Shown: positions 23,658 to 29,885 of the stretch, piece after piece | How the letters are laid out: each line of letters begins with the position of its first letter | Position numbering within the stretch: the first letter of the stretch is position 1 | Assembly (NCBI GenBank): GCA_964391305.1 | Contig: CAYMJO010000004.1 | Location: 1-34,735, forward strand | Length of the DNA: 34,735 nucleotides | Direction: 5' to 3' | From: CAYMJO01 sp964391305 | GTDB taxonomy: Bacteria > Patescibacteriota > CALEFQ01 | The notes under the pieces: model-generated | Database searches by the model: none | Seen by the model: the letters and a program-made list of their open reading frames with translations, nothing else | What the model was told of the DNA's origin: nothing | Position numbers and translations under genes: made by a program

Positions 23658-23743
23658 TAAAAATTCTTGAGTATCTCAAGCATTTTTATAAAAATTAACA
23701 GAGTATTCTCATAATAATTGAGATACCAAATAAAAAAAATTAC

Positions 23744-24937
23744 ATGGAAGTGAAACCAGAACTTGAAACATTTGCAAAAATAAAAGTAGTTGGCGCGGGA
23801 GGCGCCGGAGGAAACGCCATAACTAGAATGATGGAGCATCGTTTAAAGGGCATAGAGTTTATTGCTATTAATACAGATGCTCAAGCTTTGCATCACAATG
23901 ATGCTCCCAAGAAAGTCAACATAGGCCAGAATCTCACCAAGGGTTTGGGCACGGGCATGAATCCCGAAGTCGGTCGGAATGCGGCTGAAGAATCTCAGGA
24001 AGAGATCAAAAAAGTTCTCGATGGAGCAGATATGGTTTTTATAACTTGCGGACTTGGCGGAGGTACGGGAACTGGATCATCTCCGGTGATTGCCGATATC
24101 GCAAAGGAGATCGGCGCACTGACGGTTGGCGTTGTTACTAAGCCGTTCTCTTTTGAGGGCACACAGCGTCGCAAGATTGCAGAAGAAGGAATGGAAGAGC
24201 TCGAAAGTAAAGTTGATACGTTGATAACTATTCCGAATGATCGCTTGCTGCAAATCGTCGATCGCAAGACATCTCTTATTGAAGCTTTTAGTATTGTTGA
24301 CGATGTACTGCGTCAAGGTGTGCAGGGAATTTCCGATCTTATCACCGTTCCTGGTATTGTGAACGTTGACTTTGCGGATGTTCAGGCGGTCATGCAGAAC
24401 ACGGGATCTGCGCTTATGGGTATTGGGCAGGCGAACGGCGAAAATAGATCGGTCGAAGCGGCGAAGCGGGCTATTGAGAGTCCCTTGCTTGAGATGTCAA
24501 TCGATGGAGCGAGGGGCGTCCTCTTTAATGTCACCGCTGGACCTGATTTGAGCATGAATGAAATTGATGAGGCAGCAAAAGTTATTACCGAATCTGCGGA
24601 TCCGGACGCAAAAGTCATCTTTGGTGCCGTTGTGGATGAAGGAATGGAGAAGGGCGAGTTTAGAATAACCGTTGTTGCCACGGGTTTTGAGGAAAGTACT
24701 AAGTCTAAGAAAGTGGAGAAAAAAGAGAAACCGATCAGAACTCCATGGGGGACAACAATTGGGACGGGAAGCTCTACGAGTCCTTTTCAAAAAAAGGCGG
24801 TTGAGGCTGGAAAGAAATCCGCGAGATCATTTAGGTCGGAGAAGAAAGTAAAAGCTCCCGTAACCTCCATTGACAGTGGTGTCGAAAGTGAAGATGAGCT
24901 TGATATTCCGGCATTTATAAGAAGAAAGATGAAATAG
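23744..24937 (+). CDS. ftsZ: Cell division GTPase FtsZ
   Basis: A 397-aa tubulin homologue forming the division ring. GAGGAGGNAI is the first glycine loop, GGGTGTG (105-111) is the tubulin signature binding GTP phosphates, and NVDFADVQAVM carries the T7-loop region. A variable Lys/Ser-rich linker (about 318-383) ends in DIPAFIRRKMK, the conserved peptide that binds FtsA. There is no SD; an A-rich tract precedes ATG 23744. It lies 142 bp after ftsA, behind a terminator, so it probably has its own promoter, although none is convincing. Confidence 0.97.
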   Translation: MEVKPELETFAKIKVVGAGGAGGNAITRMMEHRLKGIEFIAINTDAQALHHNDAPKKVNIGQNLTKGLGTGMNPEVGRNAAEESQEEIKKVLDGADMVFITCGLGGGTGTGSSPVIADIAKEIGALTVGVVTKPFSFEGTQRRKIAEEGMEELESKVDTLITIPNDRLLQIVDRKTSLIEAFSIVDDVLRQGVQGISDLITVPGIVNVDFADVQAVMQNTGSALMGIGQANGENRSVEAAKRAIESPLLEMSIDGARGVLFNVTAGPDLSMNEIDEAAKVITESADPDAKVIFGAVVDEGMEKGEFRITVVATGFEESTKSKKVEKKEKPIRTPWGTTIGTGSSTSPFQKKAVEAGKKSARSFRSEKKVKAPVTSIDSGVESEDELDIPAFIRRKMK

Positions 24938-24956
24938 AGAATTTGAAAATATTTTT

Positions 24957-24985
24957 AAGCCCCCGTGGATCCACGGGGGCTTTTG
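24957..24985. terminator. ftsZ terminator (perfect 26-bp palindrome)
   Basis: Bases 24957-24982 are an exact palindrome with a GC-rich core (GCCCCCGTGG/CCACGGGGGC) followed by TTTT. A-rich and T-rich flanks would let it work in both directions. Confidence 0.9.
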
Positions 24986-25037
24986 TAATTTGACATTTAT
25001 TTGGATTTTGGATTTTGAAATTTGAAATTCTAGCAAG

Positions 25038-25046
25038 TTATCCCCA
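25038..25046 (+). promoter_or_regulatory. DnaA-box-like site (8 of 9)
   Basis: TTATCCCCA differs from TTATCCACA at one position. Confidence 0.35.
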
Positions 25047-25244
25047 ACTTTTCTATTCCCACGAAATTTTCTATATGGTATATATAAAAATACAGAGAAT
25101 TTTTTTACGAAGTTAATTTTTTTAAAAAAGAATTTGAAAGTTGTTTTTGTCGGAAATTTATTTTTTTTAAATAAAAATTCACGAGTTGTCAATTAGATAG
25201 AAGTGTTGTCTAATTTTTTATAGAGAGCTAAAAAATTTGCCGAC

Positions 25245-25253
25245 TTTTCCACA
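25245..25253 (+). promoter_or_regulatory. DnaA-box-like site (8 of 9)
   Basis: TTTTCCACA differs from TTATCCACA at one position. Confidence 0.35.
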
Positions 25254-25345
25254 GTTTTGAAGCTTAATGTTACATATCCGATATAAAAAGTTGCAATTTT
25301 CATCTATATTTAGCGGATAAGCTTAAATTTGAAAAATCTTTATTG

Positions 25346-25393
25346 TTTTCTTATATAGTGTTACAATGTAATTGTTAGCACTATATATAGAAA
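25346..25393. promoter_or_regulatory. Tandem NrdR-box-like operators
   Basis: Two 16-mers centred 32 bp apart (25346-25361 and 25378-25393) match the NrdR consensus ACACwATATaTwGTGT at about 10 and 12 positions; the cores are TATATAGTGT and CACTATATATAG. A spacing near three helical turns is usual for NrdR operator pairs. TTACAA 25361-25366 and TATATA 25384-25389 may form an overlapped promoter with a 17-bp spacer, so binding would block transcription. Confidence 0.6.
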
Positions 25394-25417
25394 CAAAAAA
25401 GACAAATTGAGTCTTGT

Positions 25418-25426
25418 TGTGGATAA
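25418..25426 (-). promoter_or_regulatory. DnaA box (exact consensus)
   Basis: TGTGGATAA is the exact complement of TTATCCACA. It lies about 25 bp downstream of the second NrdR-box-like site, in the nrdR leader. Confidence 0.5.
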
Positions 25427-25521
25427 ATAACTAGCTTTTTGGGAAATTTTGATTTCAGCTTGATATTTTTTTAGCTTCAAATTTAACACATTCAATCATT
25501 TAATCTTCAACATCCAAAACA

Positions 25522-25974
25522 ATGCGTTGTCCCGTTTGCGAGAACGAAAAATCAAAAGTTGTCGATTCCAGAGAAGTTGATAATGGAAGGGCGATGAGGA
25601 GAAGAAGAGAATGTTTGAAGTGCAACGCGCGTTTTAGCACATACGAACAGGTTGAAATTTTGGATCTTTCGGTGATCAAAAAAAACAATAGAATAGAGCC
25701 GTACAATCTGATGAAGATAGAGGATGGTATAAGATTAGCTTTCAAGAAGAGACCGATTGCGGATAAGGATATTCAAGCCATGCTGAATAACATTGAAAGG
25801 GAAATAGTGAAAGAAGTCGCGAATGGCAAGATCAGAACAGATAAGATAGGCGAGATAGTTTTGAAGGAAATAAAAAAATGGGATGAGGTCGCATATATTC
25901 GTTTTGCCTCTGTGTACAGATCTTTTGATAATCTAGAGGGGTTTAAAGAAGAATTAGACAAATTTAATAAATAA
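25522..25974 (+). CDS. nrdR: Transcriptional repressor NrdR
   Basis: A 150-aa regulator of ribonucleotide reductase genes. The zinc ribbon has Cys3, Cys6, Cys31 and Cys34 (MRCPVC and ECLKC) with the conserved VVDSR and MRRRREC. The ATP cone (about 49-137) senses ATP/dATP. NrdR represses nrd operons when dATP is high. Operator-like sites lie upstream, and nrdD begins 6 bp after the stop, so it is probably autoregulated with the operon. Confidence 0.96.
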   Translation: MRCPVCENEKSKVVDSREVDNGRAMRRRRECLKCNARFSTYEQVEILDLSVIKKNNRIEPYNLMKIEDGIRLAFKKRPIADKDIQAMLNNIEREIVKEVANGKIRTDKIGEIVLKEIKKWDEVAYIRFASVYRSFDNLEGFKEELDKFNK

Positions 25975-25980
25975 AAAAAC

Positions 25981-27954
25981 ATGCAGAAACAGCGAATCCC
26001 TTTTAAAAAAGTCAGAAAGAGAAGCGGCCGCATCACGGATTTTGATATAGAGAGAATTATACAAGCCATTTTTAAATCGGCCAAAGCGGTCGGAGGCAGG
26101 GACAAAGAAACGGCCAGAAAAATTGCCCTCAAGTCGATAAAATTGCTCGAGGAGCGGCTGACAGACAGGAACTGTATTCCGACGGTTGAGCAAATTCAAG
26201 ATGCAGTGGAAAAGACTCTTATAGAAGATGGACATGCGAGGACTGCAAAGGCATATATTTTGTATCGCGACCAACATCGAAAGATCCGCGACACGAGGTC
26301 TCTCTTGATCGATGCGACCAAAACAATGGACGAATATCTTAAGAGGGAAGATTGGCGTGTGAACGAGAACAGTAATGTAGATTATTCTTATTCTGGTCTT
26401 TCACTGCATCTTTCGGGATCCATAATTGCCAACTATGTTTTGGAGAACATATATCCCCGAGAGATTGCAGAAGCGCATAAAAATGGGGATTTTCATGTAC
26501 ATGATCTTTATATGGGCATCAATGGATATTGCGCCGGCTGGAGTTTGCGGGATCTTCTTATAGAGGGCTTCAATGGCGTGCCTGCCAAAGTGGAGTCTGC
26601 GCCTGCAAAACATTATAATACGGTGATTGGCCATATCGTGAATTTTTTGGGAACTTTGCAAAACGAGTGGGCGGGAGCGCAAGCATTCAGCTCGCTTGAT
26701 ACATACCTTGCTCCATTTGTTAGGAGCGATGGCTTAAGCTATAGGGAAGTAAAACAGGAAATACAACAGTTGGTTTTTAGCTTGAATACTCCATCTCGAT
26801 GGGGATGTCAGACTCCATTTACAAATTTTACTTTCGATTGGACGGTACCAAAGGATATGCAGGATGAAAACGTTATTATTGGCGGAGAACTGCAAAGTGA
26901 AAAATATTCGGATTTTCAAGAGGAAATGGATGTGATTAACAAGGCGTTCATAGAGGTGATGCTTGCCGGAGACATGAAGGGCAGAATTTTTACTTTTCCA
27001 ATTCCAACTTACAATATTACAGAGGACTTTGATTGGAGTACGGAGAATGCCAGGCTTTTGTTTGAATTGACTTCAAAATATGGCATTCCGTATTTCCAGA
27101 ATTTTATAAATAGTTCTCTTGAGCCTCATGATGTGAGATCGATGTGCTGTCGCCTTCAAATGAATTTGAAGGAACTTAAAACGAAGACCGGCGGACTTTT
27201 CGGCTCTGGGGAAAAAACAGGCTCCCTTGGCGTTGTCACGATAAATATGCCGCGCATAGGTTATCTCGCCAAGAGCGAACGTGAATTTTTCGAAAGGCTT
27301 GAAAAACTCATGAATCTCGCCAAAGATTCGCTGGAGATTCGAAGAGAGCTTGTTGAGAGAAATATGAACAATGGGCTTCTGCCTTTCTCGAAGCGTTATT
27401 TAGGAAATCTGAGCCATCACTTTGCCACGATTGGGCTCAATGGTATGAATGAGGCTTGTGTTAATTTTTTAGGAAAGAGCATTGCCACAAGTGAGGGACA
27501 TGAGCTTGCCCTCAATACGTTGAATTTTATGAGAGAAAAGTTGAAGAGATTTCAGGAGACGACCGGCAATTTATACAACCTTGAGGCCACTCCAGCGGAG
27601 GGAACTTCTTACAGGCTTGCTAAGATTGATAAAAAAATATATCCGGATATTTTCACGCGTGGCAGGAAAAATCCCTACTATACAAATTCGACGAATCTTC
27701 CCGTCGATTATACAGATGATATTTTTGAAGCCTTGGAGATGCAGGACGATCTGCAGGTAAAGTATACGGGCGGTACTGTGTTTCATGGTTTTCTTGGGGA
27801 GCGCATAAAGGATCCTGTGACTTGCAGCAAACTTGTGAAGACAATCGCCTATAATTTCAAGCTTCCTTACTTCACGATTACTCCGACGTTCAGCGTGTGC
27901 CCCGAGCATGGATATATTGCTGGAGAACATTATGAATGCAATAAAGTAGCCTAA
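25981..27954 (+). CDS. nrdD: Anaerobic (class III) ribonucleoside-triphosphate reductase, catalytic part lacking the glycyl-radical domain
   Basis: A 657-aa protein. An N-terminal ATP cone (about 9-100) provides allosteric control. The barrel has GDFHVHDLYMGINGYCAGW (Cys184), SRWGCQTPFTNFTFDW, and SMCCRLQMN (Cys389/390, thiyl-radical region). GGTVFHGFLGE lies near the end. The last residues, FSVCPEHGYIAGEHYECNKVA, begin the C-terminal zinc site (Cys640, His643, His650, Cys653) and then stop at TAA 27952-27954. Family members continue through a last Cys and the glycyl-radical motif; here that part is a separate ORF at 27981, in another frame. The product is therefore incomplete alone and should need the downstream peptide. 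The A-rich tract before ATG 25981 is typical of starts here. Confidence 0.9.
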   Translation: MQKQRIPFKKVRKRSGRITDFDIERIIQAIFKSAKAVGGRDKETARKIALKSIKLLEERLTDRNCIPTVEQIQDAVEKTLIEDGHARTAKAYILYRDQHRKIRDTRSLLIDATKTMDEYLKREDWRVNENSNVDYSYSGLSLHLSGSIIANYVLENIYPREIAEAHKNGDFHVHDLYMGINGYCAGWSLRDLLIEGFNGVPAKVESAPAKHYNTVIGHIVNFLGTLQNEWAGAQAFSSLDTYLAPFVRSDGLSYREVKQEIQQLVFSLNTPSRWGCQTPFTNFTFDWTVPKDMQDENVIIGGELQSEKYSDFQEEMDVINKAFIEVMLAGDMKGRIFTFPIPTYNITEDFDWSTENARLLFELTSKYGIPYFQNFINSSLEPHDVRSMCCRLQMNLKELKTKTGGLFGSGEKTGSLGVVTINMPRIGYLAKSEREFFERLEKLMNLAKDSLEIRRELVERNMNNGLLPFSKRYLGNLSHHFATIGLNGMNEACVNFLGKSIATSEGHELALNTLNFMREKLKRFQETTGNLYNLEATPAEGTSYRLAKIDKKIYPDIFTRGRKNPYYTNSTNLPVDYTDDIFEALEMQDDLQVKYTGGTVFHGFLGERIKDPVTCSKLVKTIAYNFKLPYFTITPTFSVCPEHGYIAGEHYECNKVA

Positions 27955-27980
27955 TTGATTTTTAAAAAAATAAAAAAACT

Positions 27981-28142
27981 ATGTCAAAGTGCAAAAAGAA
28001 AACGTTGGTCTATAGCAGGGTCGTAGGCTTTCACAATCCAGTGCAGAATTGGAATTTGGGTAAAGGTGTTGGAGGAGAATGGACGGACAGAAAGCCATAT
28101 GCGGTTGGTGATAATAATTCACACATCTGCGGGAATGAATAA
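27981..28142 (+). CDS. Detached glycyl-radical domain of NrdD (53 aa)
   Basis: MSKCKKKTLVYSRVVGFHNP is followed by VQNWNLGKG and DRKPY and ends SHICGNE. YSRVVGF plus PVQNWN is the glycyl-radical segment that normally ends NrdD; Gly16 is the predicted radical site. Cys4 (SKC) corresponds to the last zinc Cys missing from the upstream protein. The ORF starts 26 bp after the nrdD stop in a different frame (-1 relative to nrdD). Its leader, AAAAAAATAAAAAAACT then ATG, closely resembles those of nrdD, ftsZ and adk, so it looks independently translated. It may associate with the large chain across a shared zinc site. A recent disrupting insertion is the alternative. Confidence 0.75.
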   Translation: MSKCKKKTLVYSRVVGFHNPVQNWNLGKGVGGEWTDRKPYAVGDNNSHICGNE

Positions 28143-28229
28143 AAATTTGCGATTGGAATTTGGGCGTTGAGTGTCGATGTGAAAATTTCATTGGGAATTG
28201 GGTTTGTTTTTTGATGATATGACGCAAAC

Positions 28230-28252
28230 GAGGGCTTTTTTTAGAAGCCCTC
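28230..28252 (+). terminator. Hairpin between the glycyl-radical ORF and nrdG
   Basis: A perfect 8-bp stem (GAGGGCTT with AAGCCCTC) with a 7-nt T-rich loop, but only a short T stretch after it. It may attenuate or stabilise the transcript rather than end it. Confidence 0.55.
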
Positions 28253-28297
28253 TTAGTATAGTCCTTGGTTAGTGAGCCCAGTGATGAAATTTATTTT

Positions 28298-28987
28298 ATG
28301 ATTATCAGTGGAATACAAAAAACAACATTTATTGACTATCCCGGCAAAGTTGCGTCCACTCTTTTTCTTGCCGGTTGTAATTTTCGTTGTCCGTTTTGCC
28401 ATAACAGAAATCTGGTTTTGAATGCCAAGTGGCTTGAAAAGATTTCCGAAGATAAGGTTTTATCTTTTTTACGAAAAAGAAAAAAATATCTTGAAGGTGT
28501 TTGCATAACTGGAGGCGAACCATTGATCTATGATGACCTTGCCGGTTTTATTAAAGAAATAAAAGGGATTGGTTATCAAGTCAAGCTTGATACGAACGGT
28601 ACAAATCCTAGAATTTTGGGAAATTTGTATAAGAAAAATCTTTTGGATTATGTTGCGATGGATATTAAATCATCTCCTGAAAAGTATAACGCAGTAACGG
28701 GTGTAAAAGTTGATCTTGATAAAATTAAGAAAAGTATAGCTATCGTTGTTCAGGGCGGCGTTGATTATGAATTCAGATCGACCGTTTTGCCGAGATTCCA
28801 TAGTTTGCTGGAAGTGGAAAATATGGCGAACATGATCAAAGGAGCAAAACTTTATTATCTGCAGAATTTTGTGGCGCGGAATACTCTGGATAGATCGTTC
28901 ATGGATGAAAAAGGCTTCACCGATGATGAGATGAAGGAGCTCGCAAGGGCTGCGGGTAAGCACGTTGAGAAATGTCTTGTTAGGTAG
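28298..28987 (+). CDS. nrdG: Anaerobic ribonucleotide reductase activating protein (radical SAM)
   Basis: A 229-aa radical SAM enzyme that would abstract hydrogen from the NrdD glycine using S-adenosylmethionine. ISGIQKTTFIDYPGKVASTL precedes the cluster motif CNFRCPFCHN (Cys27, Cys31, Cys34). CITGGEPL is the SAM-binding GGE motif, and VKLDTNG and DYVAMDIK follow. This N-terminal layout fits the NrdG2-type activase. ATG 28298 is chosen over the frame start at 28265, which adds 11 unconserved residues. It lies 155 bp after the detached glycyl-radical ORF, whose Gly should be its substrate. Confidence 0.92.
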   Translation: MIISGIQKTTFIDYPGKVASTLFLAGCNFRCPFCHNRNLVLNAKWLEKISEDKVLSFLRKRKKYLEGVCITGGEPLIYDDLAGFIKEIKGIGYQVKLDTNGTNPRILGNLYKKNLLDYVAMDIKSSPEKYNAVTGVKVDLDKIKKSIAIVVQGGVDYEFRSTVLPRFHSLLEVENMANMIKGAKLYYLQNFVARNTLDRSFMDEKGFTDDEMKELARAAGKHVEKCLVR

Positions 28988-29161
28988 AAGCTTGTTAGGT
29001 TACTTAAAATATTACCATGCTGATCTGCCTTTCCCATGGATTTAATTAATTTGATGAACTTCGTGGACTTGACTGTTAATTTTTTTTTTTAAAACAGCGT
29101 TGTGTTTATGATGTTATATGAGAAAATGACAGCCTTTGTATACTTTCTTTAAAAAATTTGT

Positions 29162-29167
29162 TATAAT
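29162..29167 (+). promoter_or_regulatory. Extended -10 promoter for the 47-aa protein gene
   Basis: TATAAT preceded by TG and one base (29159-29161) forms an extended -10 element. No clear -35 is seen. A leader of about 70 nt follows with a CCCTT/AAGGG hairpin before ATG 29243. Confidence 0.5.
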
Positions 29168-29242
29168 GAAAGAAGAAGATAAAAAGTAACCTAACACCCC
29201 TTTATCTTTTTAGGTGAAGGGATGTAAATAAAAAACAATCTT

Positions 29243-29386
29243 ATGCCAGTAGGCAACAAACAGACAAAGATTGTACACAACGAAGGATGCGTGAGCATCA
29301 AGAAGATTAAGAGAAGCTATCGAGTTAAGCTCCCTCGAAAGGGAAAAGGACGAAGAGGGTTTAGGCAGTGCAAGAAATGTCGATAG
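29243..29386 (+). CDS. Orphan 47-aa basic protein with Cys/His pattern
   Basis: A short ORF from ATG 29243 to TAG 29384-29386. I do not recognise the family. It is strongly basic (YRVKLPRKGKGRRGFRQ) with His12 and Cys16 near the start and CKKC (43, 46) at the end, which could form one small zinc site. Size, charge and zinc pattern resemble small ribosomal or nucleic-acid-binding proteins, but that is only resemblance. A dedicated extended -10 promoter, structured leader and downstream hairpin (29416-29447) support it as a real, separately transcribed gene. Confidence 0.6.
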   Translation: MPVGNKQTKIVHNEGCVSIKKIKRSYRVKLPRKGKGRRGFRQCKKCR

Positions 29387-29415
29387 TTTTGGATATTCGT
29401 TAGTGTCAATCTATA

Positions 29416-29447
29416 GAAGGCCCTCCATTTTTTTGGGGGTCTTCTTG
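29416..29447 (+). terminator. Hairpin terminating the 47-aa gene
   Basis: AGAAG and CCCTCC pair with GGGGG and CTTCT around a T-rich loop. The T run is in the loop, not after the stem, so efficiency is uncertain. Confidence 0.5.
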
Positions 29448-29472
29448 CTATAAAATGTCCAATGACCAATAA

Positions 29473-29742
29473 ATGTCAAGATTCTTGCTTGTCTTGGGCA
29501 GACCGATATTAAAGTTGCGTGTAAAAGTCATTCCAAATGCAAGGAATATTCGAGTTAAGGAAATTGCAGACGGTTCACTGAAAGTTTGGCTTGTTGAAAG
29601 GGCGGAAAAGGGCAAGGCCAATAAGGCGTTGATTAAAATCCTTGCCGATTATTTTGGACTAGAAAAGGGAAAAATTAAGATTGTGAAAGGTGAGAAGAGT
29701 AGAGAGAAAGTTATCGAGGTTTGTTTTTTAAATTTTTTATGA
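29473..29742 (+). CDS. DUF167 (YggU) family protein
   Basis: An 89-aa small protein. LKLRVKVIPNARNIRVKEI, GSLKVWLVERAEKGKANKALIKILADYFG and KIKIVKGEKSREKVIEV are the conserved blocks of the DUF167/YggU fold. The function is unknown. The first dozen residues (MSRFLLVLGRPI) are outside the usual domain start, so TTG 29512-29514 just before RVKVIP is an alternative start. Confidence 0.85.
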   Translation: MSRFLLVLGRPILKLRVKVIPNARNIRVKEIADGSLKVWLVERAEKGKANKALIKILADYFGLEKGKIKIVKGEKSREKVIEVCFLNFL

Positions 29743-29820
29743 AAAATAAAACTGTTTTTCCGTATGCGTGCATAAATTCTTAATTATTAGTGTTTAAGTT
29801 CTTAACATCTTAACATCTTT

Positions 29821-29874
29821 CCCGCCGTTAGCGGGGCTTCACATAATTCCCTCCAGATCACCCGGAGTTTTTTT
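29821..29874 (+). terminator. Hairpins after the DUF167 gene
   Basis: CCCGC/GCGGG (29821-29835) and then CTCC/GGAG (29851-29867) with seven Ts lie between the DUF167 gene and comEC. The second hairpin is short but has the better T tract. Confidence 0.4.
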
Positions 29875-29885
29875 ATTTTTAAAAA

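Larger units (their letters stand above)
24986..25521. other. 0.5-kb AT-rich control region between ftsZ and nrdR
   Basis: No gene is supported. The region carries three DnaA-box-like 9-mers (25038-25046, 25245-25253, 25418-25426; the last is an exact TTATCCACA in reverse), a weaker match at 25312-25320, two NrdR-box-like sites (25346-25361, 25378-25393) and long A/T tracts. It could combine an nrd regulatory region with an origin-like or DnaA-titrating site. The first 45 bp resemble the dispersed intergenic words seen elsewhere in the window. Confidence 0.55.

Noticed and set aside
27952..27980. Stop readthrough plus -1 frameshift on the A runs joining nrdD to the radical peptide
   Set aside because: Two rare events would be needed and the slippery A tracts come after the stop. 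Separate translation is simpler.
27930..27990. nrdD split as a simple sequencing error
   Set aside because: The ORFs are separated by a stop and about 43 bp of extra sequence, more than a base-call error can explain; an assembly artefact is not fully excluded.
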